64,000 bases of DNA. Origin: Adiantum capillus-veneris. Lineage: Eukaryota; Streptophyta; Polypodiopsida; Polypodiales; Pteridaceae. The stretch lies in contig CM043960.1 of the NCBI GenBank assembly GCA_014529385.2, positions 33,399,396-33,463,395 on the forward strand, written 5' to 3'. Both the position numbers and the translations under genes were made by a program. Below the pieces are notes generated by a model. It ran no database searches. It saw nothing but the letters and a program-made list of their open reading frames with translations, and was not told the origin of the DNA. How positions within the stretch are numbered: position 1 is the first letter of the stretch; each line of letters begins with the position of its first letter. This document shows positions 34,406 through 46,799 of this stretch, piece after piece.

Positions 34406-35638
34406 CTATTCTCCCTGTGTTGCTGGCTTGTTGACCAAGTACAATAAAGCTTGGTGGTTCACAAAGAACACAAACTTGTTGGCTAATAGGTAATGTCTAT
34501 ACTTTTTTATAGCATAGATCATCTCTAATCCTTCTCTTTCAATGGTTGTATAATTTTTTATTGCCACATGTAGCTGTCTACTAGCATAAGAAATGGGAAA
34601 ATCAATTTTTATGTCTCCTGGTTGAGCTAATATACACCCAATGGCAAAATTAAGAGCATCAAAATTTATATGAAATATCTTATTCCAATCTGGTGTTTTC
34701 AATATTGGGGCCGAAGTGAGAGCTTGTTTAAGCTTCATGAAGGATTCTTCACATTCACCAGTCCATACAAAGAGTGTAATCAGGCCATACATGGGTTTTG
34801 CGACGATTATAGCATACATATAAATGAATTGCCTATAATATCCACAATGTCCCATGAAAGCCTGAACCCCTTTGATTGTTGTTGGTCTAGGCAATTCAAC
34901 AATAACATGAATTTTATCCATATCGGTCGCTATGTCGTTTTTAGACACTATATGTCCAAGAATTTTTCCTTGTTTGTCCATAAATGTGCACTTTTTAGAA
35001 TTTAAGCAAACCTTATAAAGTCTATATTTTTCAAACACCTGTTGAGATGTTCAAAATTATCAGCTCGGATTGATGAATGTACACATAAATCATCCATATA
35101 TACTTCCAAGAAATTCCTAAGACATTCTTTGAAAGCATGGCTCATCAATCTTTGAAAGGTGGCTGGAGCATTAGTTAACCCAAAAGGCATAACCCTATAG
35201 GCAAAAATATCCCATTCAGTTGCAAAGGCGGTTTTATGCTAATTTTTGGGATCAACCAAAAGTTGATTGTATCCTGAAAAGCCGTCTAAAAAGATGTAAG
35301 CTTCTTTTCCTGCAACTCGTTCCAAAACATGCTCTGTGATTGGAAGAGGGTAGTTATCTCTAATGGTGGATGCATTTACTTTTTTGAGATTGACACACAC
35401 TCTTAATTTTTCATTTTCTTGGGTACGACCGCAATTGGAGACACCCAATCTGTGTGTTCAGTTTCATAAATGAATTCGGCTTCCTTGAGCTTTCTATCTT
35501 TTTCTTGATCTTTTTGGCAAATGTTTCATTATAAGTATATGGCCTTTGTCTACTTGGTTTTGCATCATCTCTCATGGGTATAGTATGTTGAAAAATTTCT
35601 AGATCAAACACCCTTGAGATCTTTATAAGACCAAGCAA
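34406..35638 (-). pseudogene. Gypsy reverse transcriptase and RNase H
   Basis: Consecutive minus-strand frames give CVNLKKVNASTIRDNYPLP and YIFLDGFSGYNQ (35448-35239). Then come VMPFGLTNAPATFQRLM and the catalytic box YMDDLCVHS (35190-35002). Then come LGHIVSKNDIATD and YYRQF (35038-34406), followed by RNase H with ISYASRQLHVAIKNYTTIER and VFFVNHQALLYLVNKPATQG. In the first catalytic block the Asp of 'DGFSGYNQ' is kept. Wording of the RNase H tail (NKPATQG) is typical of plant non-chromovirus gypsy elements. At least three frame breaks are present. Confidence 0.88.
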
Positions 35639-35639
35639 A

Positions 35640-36377
35640 GATATCTCGGTATTCTTTCAGTTAGCTTAGCAAAAGCTCTTCTTCTTCTTCAGTCAAGTCG
35701 TTTGCTATGTAGGTAGGTTTAAGCTCTTCTCCTGGTTCGGCTAGATCTATTTTCTTTGCATCTTCAGGTCCTTCATACGACTCACCCTGTTTCTTAGTTC
35801 CCTTACAGGTTGTTCTACCTAATCTTTTGGTCTTGGAGATTATATTTCTTGTAATGGAATGGAACACTGATTACATATTTACTCTCTTCCTCAGTTGTTT
35901 CCATTTCAATGGTATATATCTCCTTTAAAGTTTTCTTCAACTCTTGATATTTCTTCTTTCGTTCAACTCGTGTCATGGATGATTCATCATCCTGGAGTTT
36001 AGGTTTTGATTGAGTTTCCTTTTTCATTTTCCTTGATGTTTTTTATGTTCCTTGTTTGTTGCCTGAAGGATATCTACTCGTGATTTTGTCTTTGACACAA
36101 TCATGTGCATTTATCTGCATCGAGAAATATGTTCTTCTAGAAATTGATGGCATAGGTCTAGATTTCAAGTTTTTTGTTTCACTTTTTCTTCTATATATTT
36201 TTGTCTTCTCGGTTTTTGGTTTGGAAAGTCAAAAAACTTTTCCTCTCCTCCTTTTAGGAGTAGTTGGCCTCTAACATGTTCTTTTTCTGACCCAGAATCA
36301 TTAGATGTGACTGAATGTTCTTCAAATTCATCAATAACATCATAGTAGAGGTCTGATAAGACTTGTTGAGCTTTCAA
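35640..36377 (-). pseudogene. Gypsy charged linker between protease and RT
   Basis: Open frames 36377-36165, 36027-35815 and 35867-35661 encode Glu/Lys-rich segments (for example RVERKKKYQELKKTLKEI). They lie between the protease and reverse transcriptase of the same minus-strand element. No catalytic motif is seen; part of the polyprotein by position. Confidence 0.5.
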
Positions 36378-36889
36378 TAAGTCCTTGGGTTCCTGAATTT
36401 CATATGTAAATGGTTGAGATCATTTGTATGGGAATTATGCATAACCATCTTCATTGCAAAATTGAGTAGGCATAGACATGAACACACACATATCCATTCT
36501 TGCCAAAATTTGAGTCCACTCAAATGGCTCAAACAAATGCTCCGAAAAGGGTTATGTATATATGTTTTATCTGTGCAATCTCTTTCTAAGATACATTCTT
36601 CTCATTTTAAACTCTCATTTTTGAAGTCTCCACACATCCAAATAGGTGTGTTTTTGTTTAACCAAGATGGGATCTTTGATTCAGCTGAAGAGACTGAGTC
36701 AAATTCTTGAATGGGTGTTTTCATTACATCTCTATAAGTGTGGCCTTTCAAATTTACCCTTGTGATTGATCCAACTTGCTTCAAGTACAGGTAATTGTTT
36801 TCCAATCTTGAATGAGTTGTATTTGCCGCATGAATGGCCTTCCCAAGATGATTTTGTAATTAAGTTTCTTTCTAAAGTCCACTATTGCA

Positions 36890-37600
36890 AAAATATTTAA
36901 TAATTAATTCCGCAGGAACTAACTATTACTTTTTCAAGCAGTCCTAGGGGTTTTTCTATGTGTCCGTCCACCAATTGCAATTTCATTCGAGTTTGTCTAA
37001 TGGCTGGTTTTCCACAAGATTCCCATACTTCTTTTGTGGCTATGGCTATGCCAGCCCCACTGTCTAGTATTGCCATGGTTTCTACATCATTATATCTCAC
37101 CGAAAGGGTTGTGTTTCCTTCTTCCCCCTTGTATTATTCTCTAACTTTGTTCATAGGGACGGATTTAATCTCCTTGTTATCCATTTCATGTTTCAATTTA
37201 CCCAAAAATTTTGCGATTATCCCTATTATTTCCACCTTCTCTAGAGTTTTCTGTAAATCATTCCATAAATATGGTCTGATTTTTAAAAGTTCTCCCATGG
37301 TAAGAGTACATTGAATGAGCATTGACATGTTCGAATGGATATTCTCTACCTCTAGGGTCTGTTCTGCTTTTTTACCTGAGTGGTTTTGCACACTATGGAC
37401 TCATCTTCATTGTCTCCTAAGTAAGAGGGTAGTTTTTTTAGAGTCAATGGTTTATACATTCTTGATGCTTCAGAGCCGCAATCCCCATACAAGGATTGTA
37501 TATCAATGTCTATATCAGGAGGTAGATTGTCTAACCAAACTTTCTCTAGAGGAGCTGACTTCAAAGTTATGCTCCCATCATTAATCTCTCTCACTTTTTC
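36890..37600 (-). pseudogene. Gypsy gag end and retropepsin
   Basis: The minus strand reads NDVETMAILDSGAGIAIATK (active site DSGA) from 37100, and later, after stops near 36900, YKIILGRPFMRQIQLIQDWK. Together these make up a retropepsin fold. Upstream, 37391-37134 has TLTMGELLKIRPYLWNDLQK and 37594-37352 has PLEKVWLDNLPPDIDIDI, which look like the end of gag or a linker. The protease active site is intact, but the domain is split by stops. Confidence 0.7.
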
Positions 37601-38099
37601 CCATAAATGTCCTGGCTAGTCTTCCGCCACAAATGAAATTCCATCTAAAGCATCTTCACTGTCAGGCACTATGAGTTCTTGCTCTTTAGTTTCAAGGTGG
37701 GTTCTACCATCACTTTGGATTTTTCTTTATCAGTTTCTACCACAAGCTCCTCTGGTTTTGCTATACTCTCAAGCTTGGGTTTTTGTTTTTCCAGCATTTC
37801 TTGAGTAATTCTTACCAAACTTTAATAAGCTTCAAGCTTAGCTGCTTCCATATATGGAGAAGGATAGTTGTTCCATTTGTTTTTCATGTTTTGGCCTGCT
37901 TTAAGTCCCATCAAGAGAGACTTGGGGACCTACTCCTTCAACACTTCAAGCTCTACATTTCTACAATACAATCTTTGTGTTCCTTTTGACCTAAGTGATG
38001 CAATGAAGATGGAAATCTTCATGCATCACAAGCATAACATAAACTTTGTAGAAAGCATTAACTATCCCAAGCCTCAGTCCCAAGACCTTGAAACACCTT

Positions 38100-38800
38100 C
38101 GAAGGTGGAGAGAGCTAGCGGGGAATGAGGATAGGGAAGAGGAAGAAGAAACATTCCATAGGAGAAAGAAATAGTTCCTCGCTTATCATCACTCTTCTTG
38201 CTAGCATACATAATAGCATAGTAATGAAATATGGAGAAGATGGCAAGCTTAAGCATTGAAGCATGGCTCTTGGTTGGATTTGCATTCCATAGCCAAGAGT
38301 GTTGGTGTAGGCTCTCAATTCTCACAAGCTTGGAGAAGGAGGTGGAGTTCCTCAACTTTCACCAAGTGAGAATGATTCCACAAAATGAGTGTGTGTATGT
38401 GGTGTATATCCCCTCAGCACCCCCCTTGCTTGCTTGGGGCGAGTTTTAGCTTTTACACATGTTTCAAGCTCATTGGACCCCTCTCCCTCCTAGCCAATCA
38501 CATGCAGCATGCATTCAAGTACATGGGTAGTCTTTGGACAAGTGTCCTCCTTACCCCTTAGAGAGAGAGAGCTTGAAAACATCTAGATATTTGTTGGATG
38601 GAACTAAAAGCTCATTAGACTCCTCTTTAGCCCAACCAATAGCATTCAAGCACACCATGTGGTTAAGCATAGGGAGAGTCTGACATGTGTCCCATGTGCC
38701 CTTTGAGAAAAAAGGGTGCCCTTTGGGTGAGTGGAAGGTTAAGTCAAAGATTCCCCTAACTTTGGGACTTTCATGCATAGAAAGATTCTCAAGCACCTTC
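38100..38800 (-). repeat. LTR-like repeat, minus copy
   Basis: The complement of this stretch shares ordered phrases with 43000-43400 and 47150-48000. These include a GGATGCAAATCCAA.C.AAGAG block, GCTTGAAACA, the ACACATGTCAGA block and 'GGGTCCAATGAG'. Its position and reuse in both orientations suggest an LTR family or solo LTRs. No terminal TG..CA pair with target duplication was confirmed. Confidence 0.55.
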
Positions 38801-39060
38801 CTCATTAAGTTTGTAGGGTCTCTTTTTGACTCAAGTACCTTACCCTCCCATGCATGGGAAGCTTCTCAAGCACCTTCTTCATTAAATTTGTAGGGTCTCT
38901 TTTTTACTCAAGCACCTTACCCCCATGCATGGGAAGCTTCTCAAGCACCTTCCTCATTAAGTATGACAAGAACCTCAAGTACCTTAGTCATCAAGCATGA
39001 CAAGCATCTCAAGCACCTTAGTCATCAAGCACGACAAGCACCTCAAGCTTAGGTCGGGTT
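38785..39060. repeat. Tandem ~76-bp then ~33-bp repeats
   Basis: TTCTCAAGCACCTTC recurs near 38785, 38863 and 38937, each followed by CATTAA, TTTGTAGGGTCTC and CATGCATGGGAAG. The array then passes into shorter TCAAGCA.GACAAGCA.CTCAAG units to about 39050. Confidence 0.85.
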
Positions 39061-40773
39061 CCGACCTCAAGCTCAGCCCTAGCTTGCCTAAGGTCAAAGG
39101 ACTTTTAACACTAACCATTGGAGGCCTTTAATGAAGCTAACCCTAAGGTATTTAAATCTCCATTAGTTAACCTTGCTCTTTGACAGACCATCTCTCATTT
39201 GGACCCCGTTACCATTGGCCCCTGTAAGGTCTCTGACCCCGACCAAAAAGAACACCATTGTACCATGAAATGAATATAATGAAAAAAGTTACTATTTTTA
39301 GCAATTTTTCGAATTCTGTCATTGTCATGATGTTTAGAATGTTTTAAAGCTTCGAAATGTGAATTAAAATAATTTTTGTTAAAAATTTCCAAAAATAGTA
39401 AGTTTTTGGTACCCAACCAGTCCAGTTCGACCGTCTCGAAAAACTGCACCCGTACCCCGAATTTGAAAAAATGTATTTTCGGACCCCGAGGGCTGCTAAA
39501 TATGGCAGGTACTTGGACCAGTACGCCTTAGTTAGAACTTAGTATAGCAATTTACGGCATTAAATTCCTACTCGTATGGGCCGTTTTAGCCTAAAACCAA
39601 TTTTTCCTAAAGTTGTGCGGGGAGGCACCGGGGCTCGAGGCTGTGTGGGAGCAGGTTCTACGCCACTCTGAGCCAGTTTTAGCAGCTAGGGGGTGCCCTC
39701 TTGCCTTGTGGGAGTTGTAGGAGAGTTTCCAAGCTAGAGAGTGGGTGTGAGCGCCAGTTAGACTAGCTAACTGGACACTTGGTGGGAAGGTAACTAGACT
39801 TGCCAATGCATTAACTGAGTGCTCATTCAGATGCAAATAGCAACCCACGTCGATTTCCAGCCTTGAGGAGCCTATTTAAAGGTGTGCTCACACACACACC
39901 CAGTACACACACACACACACACACACACCTACACACACCTTGGGGAGGTGCTGCCGGCACACACAGTTTTTGAAGGAGAAGCAAGGAGGGAAGTGTTGCC
40001 GAATTCTCGTCTTGAGAACTCATTTGGATCAGAAAATCGAGAGGATTTTCAACCCCTAATCACGATAATCATGATTTGATTTATGCTTATCTGTAAACCT
40101 CTTCATCATTCTCTTAAATTTCTCGTCTACTATGCTTAATCCTAGCTATAATTCCCAATAGTTGTACTCTAAACCTCCATAGCTATACTCCATTACATAA
40201 TCATCAACCAATAGCTGATTATGTAGCCATTCATCACTCTTAATCAATGATTAATGCATGATTAGGAGAGATTTCTCTCTCTAGGCAACATAGTAATTAA
40301 TTGACAAGCCAATAATGATGTAGATTTGATGAAATTCATTCTTTTACCACACAATTTTTGTGTAATTAAGATAGATTCAATTTTCTCATACATTAAGATG
40401 TGATTAAGGCACGAATTAATCCATCATTAAGCCACTAAGAAGAGAAATTTCTCTCACCTATGCATGCGGAAATTCTGCATCTTTCTAATAGCACTAGGAA
40501 AGTGATTGAACTTGCTTAATTCATCTCTCTTGTAATTTAATTAGTAAAATTCTAAATTTCTTAATCATCTAAGCCAAGTGATTAACATTAGAGCCGGTTC
40601 CCATAGGACAAGTAAAGTATTATCCATAAAATTACTATGTCTCGAAGGAAAAATCTAACCCTCTCGAATAAGGGGGAGTGTTCAATGATTCTAATCTATC
40701 ATTTGGATTGTTATGATGCTCTCGGACCTTAGCTCTTTTCTTCAAGTCTATCATTTAAAGCTGTGAGTATAAA
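39061..40773. other. Unassigned sequence with (AC)n
   Basis: It contains an (AC)n-rich tract at 39888-39940 and AT-rich sequence. No protein homology is recognised. From about 39820 the sequence leads without a recognised gene into the short open exon at 40774. Confidence 0.3.
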
Positions 40774-40914
40774 ATGGCCCCGGTTAAGAGAACTCGCTTC
40801 GGTGGTGCCCACGACCGCGAGGCTGGAACGAGCAATGTGAATGGGAAAGGAAAAGCTCCCATGGACGAACAAGCACCGGCCATCTCACGGGCCATTGATG
40901 AAGAAATGGAAGAG
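40774..40914 (+). CDS. Short 5'-exon-like ORF of unknown function
   Basis: An ATG at 40774 starts 47 open codons (MAPVKRTRFGGAHDREAG and onward, ending AIDEEMEE). They end exactly at a strong splice donor, AG|GTAGGT, after which the frame soon stops. The composition (basic start, Gly/Asn/Lys, acidic end) suits either the N-terminus of a gypsy gag or a small host exon. No following exon was identified and no domain is recognised, so this is a tentative call. Confidence 0.35.
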
Positions 40915-41209
40915 GTAGGTCACAATTTTATTCAAGTTGTTTAATTTAACATTGCACACACTTAGCTAGGAAAGAATATATCCCCAAACATGTTGGAGAA
41001 ATCCGACGGAAACCTCGGCATTTGAATTCATTTGTATATTAAAGTCTAAAGTAGGAAAGAAATGATTGACGGATATACTGTTTGCAATAGGAAAGAATGT
41101 CTGCTAGGGAAAATTTAGCTCGGCATGTTCATTCTATTTCCAATATTAAATTAGTCATGAACCCCCTCCTGATCACAGGGGGCAGAGTTCCTGGTTAAGG
41201 GCTCTTGAA

Positions 41210-41300
41210 TCCACGACTTGCTTTCTATGCAGTGGATACCCACGACTTGCTTTCTATGTGGTGGGAATGTCCATGTCGTGCTTTCTATGCGGTGGACATA
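41210..41300. repeat. Three copies of a ~30-bp repeat
   Basis: CCACGACTTGCTTTCTATG at about 41213 and 41249 and the related CCATGTCGTGCTTTCTATG at about 41271 are each followed by a .GGTGGA box. Confidence 0.8.
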
Positions 41301-42466
41301 CCTAGTTGTATGGGCAGCTAAGCGACAACCGGAGGAGTAAACTCTCGCCGGAGGGGGGATGTTGTACCTCTAGAACATTTGGAATTTTAATGAATAAGTT
41401 TGAGTAGAATTTTTACTAGAGTTTTTGTCTTGGTGCCGCTTTGCAATACTGATTGAAGGGATGTCTTAACGAACATTGTGAATCGAAATCTAATTATCAA
41501 GGAACTTTATGTTGAACAACTTTTGTGGTAGTAATTAGGACACACAAGGAAGTGTGAGTGTGGGGGTGGAAAGTGGGGACTTCGCTCAGGTTGCCAATGC
41601 CTATGAGAAGGGTGGTCCCGATTGGTCGGGAACTCTCTGTCCCCATAGTGTTTAAATCGATACTAGTAATACTCATTGCCCCTAGAGCAGCGAAGTCTCA
41701 AAGTGTACGTGCCTCTGAAACATGGGGGAAAAGGCACTCGAGGTTTCTGTCCTCTTGGAAGGTGGGTCTTAGTATCTCTAGATAGGTTAAGTACGCTTCC
41801 CCCTACGAGGTGGAGCTAGATCTCATTACTAGTAGGCTCGAACTCGACTCACTTTGTGATGAGAGATCGTCCGCCTGTTGAACCCAGAACCACCTTGTTT
41901 GCTTCCGCTATAGATCTAGTGGCCACCAGGTTCACCATCAGATCCGCCATTTGATACGGCGGGGTGGGGACCTCACAACCCCGTGTTGAGATAGATCCAT
42001 AAGCACATGTCTATATTCTAACCCTTGTTCCCATTTATTATCCCACATTAAATGATGAGTTTAATATGAGAAAATCATTTGGGTTGGTTAGATATTAGAT
42101 TTAATGACATTACCTCTCTCTTGAAATCATAGTCATCCTCGACTATGAGGTAAAAGAGATAAATCCATAGTCATTAGTCAATTTTTTTTAGCGGATAGAG
42201 GATCCCTTTTTACCCTACGACATCATTCCAAGATGGATGACTAATCCATTTGGTGCTTGGGAGACATAGCTGCCGCAAGCATGTCTGCTCTTTAGTCCAT
42301 TTCACCCTCCCAAGTAGAGTGACAAATTCTACATGGTGTTTGAGAGACGTCGTCATCCCAAACATGATTCTTAGTATGCATACTACTTAAATTTGTGCAC
42401 AATAAAGAGAGAACTAGTCTTATAAGACAAAAACATTGATCATTTAAAAATAACATGTACATTTGC
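41301..42466. other. Unassigned sequence
   Basis: No domain is recognised. The 42035-42110 stretch is an inverted match of about 46600-46665 (shared TGATTTTCTCATATTAAACT and CATTTAATGTGGG), so it belongs to a repeat family present twice here. Confidence 0.35.
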
Positions 42467-42960
42467 TTACTCTAATGTAGCATCGTAAGCGTTGACAAGG
42501 TTTATACTATCCTTAAGCTGGATTCCTTGCATCCATCTAGCATCTTCAAAAGGATAATTTTTTGAACTTAATAAGATACCGTCGGATAATCTTACCATGT
42601 CGTAGTACCTTGTCTTCATGCCGAAGGATAGCTTCAGGTTGTAGCACCTCTTCTTGGTCTTCGATTTCGGGAGGGTCTTCAATAATTGGTTCATTTGGAG
42701 GTTCTCCTTTGTAGGGCTTAAGTAGGCTCACATGAAAAGCATTGTGTATGAGCCAATGGTTAGGTAACTTGAGTTGATAAGCCACCTCATTGATTGGCTT
42801 CAAAATTTGAAAAGGACCATAGTATCTTTTTGCTATTTTAGCATAATACTTTTGATGGCTCGTAGGATTTTCGCCCGTCGTTTGCCTCAATCAAGCCTTA
42901 GGAAACTTAAGTAAGACCCAATCATTTTCCTTGAACGTAAGGCCCTTCTGTGCTTGTCAA
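42467..42960 (-). pseudogene. Chromovirus integrase C-terminus and chromodomain fragment
   Basis: The minus strand reads [38 protein letters not shown] and an acidic linker. Then comes a chromodomain-like [14 protein letters not shown], and in the next frame FEDARWMQG. Chromodomains target such gypsy elements to particular chromatin. One frame change breaks the chromodomain, and the rest of the element is missing on both sides. Related to, but distinct from, the copy at 60606-61145. Confidence 0.85.
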
Positions 42961-42999
42961 CATCAACTTTTTGTCTTCTCTCTTGCTCCCCCTCTCATG

Positions 43000-43400
43000 T
43001 GTGGTAAAGAGAGAGTCTCTATGCTCAAGAGCTTGGCTATGGATGCAAATCCAAGCGAGTAAAATTTCTTCTTCTTTTTCTTCATCTCTTCCTACCCTAT
43101 TATGCTAAGCTATGCTTAGAGTGAGTAAGTAGATACAAAGTACTAGTTCTTTGCTTAGAAAATACTTCTTTTCACCCTCATCTACCTCTTATCCCGTAGT
43201 TCTTTCTCCCCATTGGGGTGTTTAGGGCCTGGGAAGGAGGGTTACACCATGGAATCATGAAGTTGATCATCTTTTTGGTTCAAGAAAAGTTGCACAAAGA
43301 GCACAATCTTGTATTGTAATTAAAGCTCTCATCAAGAGAATTATAATACAAGGTCCTTTTGGAGAGGAGACCGACTCCAATAAAATTTGATCCTTGTCAA
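43000..43400 (+). repeat. LTR-like repeat, plus copy
   Basis: This shares ATGGATGCAAATCCAA, TATGCTAAGCTATGCT, the CTCATCTACCTCTTATCCC block and 'GAGGGGACCG.CTCC' with 47560-47970. It directly follows the chromovirus fragment. Confidence 0.55.
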
Positions 43401-43897
43401 GTTGTCAATTTTAATTGTGGTATTCTCTTTGAGTTATGAGCATGGTTTAATGTTATAATGTGTAAATGTGTAAGGAAATCATCCCAAAACAATCTACAAT
43501 CTCCTTTAAAGAAACCTCTTAAGGGAAAACTCTCTCCTTTCATAATTTAATTGTGTTGAATCTATAAGAAAATACTAGATTCTCTGACAAATCTATTCAA
43601 GAGTAAACAGGAAATCGGCTAGCTGAGAAGGCACGGATTTCCATTTAGAGCAAAGATTGCGGTTTTGAATAGCTAAGTGGGTTGCGAGTGCCTCCTTTGC
43701 TCATCAATAAAAAAACCTAGGGTGCCCATCAATTAAAGAAGTAGGAGGTAAAGCATCACATGCGCTGCTACAAAGGGAAATAGGGTTAGGAATGTAAGCA
43801 GCCATTAGGAAATCGGTTGAGCAGTGAGGGTGAGGGTGAGGGTGAGGCTTCGATTTGCATGAACATGGCTACAACACACCAAGTTGAAGGCGAGGTT
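43401..43897. other. Unassigned spacer before the PPR pseudogene
   Basis: Mostly AT-rich. A GTGAGG triplet repeat (GTGAGGGTGAGG) lies at about 43829-43846. No gene is recognised. Confidence 0.3.
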
Positions 43898-44292
43898 GCA
43901 TCTTGAAGGCTTGTGACCTTATGCAAGATGTTGACATGGTTGAGAAAATGCATGATATCATTGCTCGTAAGAGGCTATTGGAGAAAGATGTGCTTGCTAG
44001 TGCTTTGGTTGATATGTATGCCGAATGTGGTGCGGTCATGAAAGGACAAGAAGTTATTCATAGGCTTCTTCTCTGAAATGTCATCACTTGAATGTGCTAA
44101 TTGCACGATATGCCCAACGTGGCTATTGCAAGGAAGCTCTAAGCTATTTTCACATATGCAAAGGGAAGGCCTTTCTCCAACCTATGCTTGCACCTCGAAA
44201 TCCTGTGGCCTTAGGGGCTCTTGAAGAAAGATATCATGCTTGGCCATGCTTTGATCGAGATGTATGCTAGATGGGGTGTCCCAAAGACTGCA

Positions 44293-44294
<2 letters not shown>
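43898..44294 (+). pseudogene. PLS-class pentatricopeptide repeat pseudogene fragment
   Basis: The frame from 43898 reads CILKACDLMQDVDMVEKMHD and then DVLASALVDMYAECGAVMKG, followed by a TGA, NVIT, a second stop and NVLIARYAQRGYCKEALSYF. In the neighbouring frame MQREGLSPTYACT follows, and then KKDIMLGHALIEMYARWG (44224 on). These are unmistakable plant PPR phrases: '..aLvdMYakCG', 'nvitWNvLIagYaq.G...eAL..F'. Such proteins bind and edit or stabilise organellar RNA. Two nonsense changes and at least one frameshift are present, and the coding similarity ends at the (TG)n tract. Roughly 130 codons remain of a gene normally 500-900 codons long. Confidence 0.9.

Positions 44295-44369
<75 letters not shown>
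44295..44369. repeat. (TG)37 microsatellite
   Basis: Pure TG tract abutting the PPR fragment. Confidence 0.97.
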
Positions 44370-44370
<1 letters not shown>

Positions 44371-46292
44371 CCTATGGATGGACAATACAACAAATTCATT
44401 CTACGATGAGACCAAGAACATCAGAAGTGCAGGAAATGGTAGGCACGATAGCAAAAGTGAATGTGATTGTCGACATGTTGGTAGAAGTCGTAGAAGGGAT
44501 GACGATGGAAAAATACATATTAATGCAAGGTGGTGGAACAATGTATAGTAGGTCTAGGAGCTGATCCATCCAACATGGTGCTCTGATGCAGACGACCAAT
44601 ACCAAAGGTACACTTATATTCCGTATTCTAATTTCCTCTATGTGATCTCAAAAGTACTTAATTCCATCATGTACACATTAAAGCAATGAATTTAAATTAT
44701 CTTTATTGAAAAAATTGCAGATGAAGGTGATAAGGATTGAAGAATTTTTTTGATGCCTAACAAAGGGACACATGGACAATACACCACATCATGGCAACCT
44801 GGAATGATACACATCTTCATAAAACATTGGTAATGAGTTCTTCCTTGTACATTTGCATTATATTTAAAATAAGAAAGTCCCTCCAATGAAGCATAAGTCC
44901 CCCTTCAACACTGGAGGGGATAAAAGTGGCGACGGAAGGGCATGTTCCCTGCGGTATTATTATAAATGTGGAGAACGATGCCAACTCCACACCATATGTA
45001 TGTATCATATGTATGGTTTTTTCTTTTTCTGATGGGCACAAGCATCGCAATGCATGGAATGCATCTCTCTCCATCTTTAAATATTATAATGTGCAAATTT
45101 TCACCTCCAAACATCTTTTAATGCAAAATCTCATTTGTGATACGAGGTCATAGAGTTTTTGGTGAAAGGTTTTGAGGGGAGATATAAGGGAGCCATCATC
45201 ACAAGCTACTATCAATTTTTTACTTCTTACGATATGCATAGTGAAGCAATCCATGCAAACTAGTTGGAGTAGAAATTGAGCATGGCAAATTTCCAAGCTT
45301 ACCATTTACAAGATTTGTGAATGGGATAATGGGGACCATTAAAAACATCTTTGGTGAGAGAGAGTGTGTGATCATTATTTCTTTTGAGCTCCTCGAGGAA
45401 TAGTCTTGAAACTGGTTGCCAAAAATGGTAGAATTTCATTGACACTAGCTAAGAGCATGGTCACGGAGCTTAGTTATCCAATACTTTTGAAAATCCTATG
45501 ACAGACACACATCAACTCAGGCCCAATGAGTACAAAACAGGGGAGCTATCCATAGAGAGAACCGGCACCAACGTGATTGTGCAACCAGCATAGTTAATCA
45601 ACTATGCCTTTCTAGTGCAATCGATTGCCACTTTGGCCCCGTCAACCAAAAAGTAACGGAGCTCTCCTTGCGTGTGACCACAACCTACTCCAAAAAGGGT
45701 CTTTTTAGGCTACCCTAGATCATAGTTGGTTGCGAGAATGGTTTTCTCAAATAGTGCCTCATGGCTAGTTGACACCCCACTTTTCAGGTGGTATCTATGG
45801 TTCTTAAGAGTTGGGGACAGCAAGATTGGTTCTCTGTCATCTAATCTTGGATATGGTCCAAAGTGAACACCATTGAAGAGAACATCTAGTGAACTTATTG
45901 CAAACACCGTGTGAGCTCTTTGTGAACATTTTGTGAGCTACCGAATCCAAAAAAAAGGTTCCTCTAAGGACGTGCTCACCATGTGAGGCTTAGTTATCCG
46001 TAAGCTTGACCATGGCAGGCATGGACGCTCATAGTGTGACCGACAACATCGAGTAGAGAGAGAGAGAGAGCTATGCATAGCAGGAGAGAGAACACACACT
46101 TAACCGTCAGCTAACCGGTGTAGTTGGTGTAATTATGCCTTTTTTGGCATAGTTATACAACTAAACCGATGAAAGGCTGCTTGTGTCAAAGTTGATCGGG
46201 CGTAACTAAGCCTCGCGTGACCATCACCTAAGCTACCCTAGATGGTTGCAAAAATCCTTTTTTGGAATAGGGTCTCATGACTATTTGACGCC
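44370..46292. other. Unassigned sequence with internal duplications
   Basis: No gene is recognised. The blocks at about 45705-45790 and 46230-46300 resemble each other (GCTACCCTAGAT, GGTTGC, a CTCATG.CTA.TTGAC box) and lead into the fold-back arm at 46293. Confidence 0.35.
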
Positions 46293-46455
46293 TATGGCCC
46301 TCCCCTTTTAAGTGCCACGGGGTCATAAGCATGGGATCAGCAGTGCTCATTCAAAAAGAGGGGCACATGCAATCCGGCCCGTCAATCTTTAAAAACTAAA
46401 CTCGTGATCCCGAGTTTAGTTTTTTTTCCCCAGTTTAGTTTGTTTCCCGAGCTTA
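46293..46455 (+). repeat. Fold-back family arm with CTCGGGATCCCGAG core, left
   Basis: The arm reads TTTTAAGTGCCACGGGGTC, AGCATGGGATCA, AAAAAGAGGGGC, GGCCCGTC and then the near-palindrome AACTCGTGATCCCGAGTT. The same order on the opposite strand lies at 55110-55275. Confidence 0.75.
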
Positions 46456-46799
46456 GTTTTGGCAAGAGGAATTACGCATGGCGGCGCTCATAATGACTTG
46501 AATGATGTGAATTTTTTTAAAGGATATTATTCTCCAAAAAAAAAAAGATCTTTCCCATAAAGTTACAATAGTGGGAGTTATTGTCATTGTCATAATAATC
46601 AATATCTAATTCTCCTAAATGATTTTCTCATATTAAACTGATCATTTAATGTGGGGAAGGCCAGGGGAGAAAAAGCTAGATTATTGGTTAAGCTAGCAGA
46701 CCGGCCACAGTAGGGATCCAAAGGAGGGAAAATAGGGATCTAAAGGGTGGGCCATCTGCAAAAGAGCCATGTGCAACAATGGGCTAAAAAGACCCTAAG

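Larger units (their letters stand above)
31677..37600 (-). mobile_element. Ty3/gypsy element of OTA (non-chromovirus) type, internal region
   Basis: On the minus strand the order is gag-like/protease (37.6-36.9 kb), a charged linker (36.4-35.7 kb), reverse transcriptase (35.6-35.0), RNase H (35.0-34.4), integrase (34.0-32.6) and then an extra retropepsin-like segment (32.4-31.7). The absence of a chromodomain and the RT wording (YMDDLCVHS) set it apart from the chromovirus fragments at 42.5 and 60.6 kb. Frames are interrupted many times. LTRs were not identified. Confidence 0.75.
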
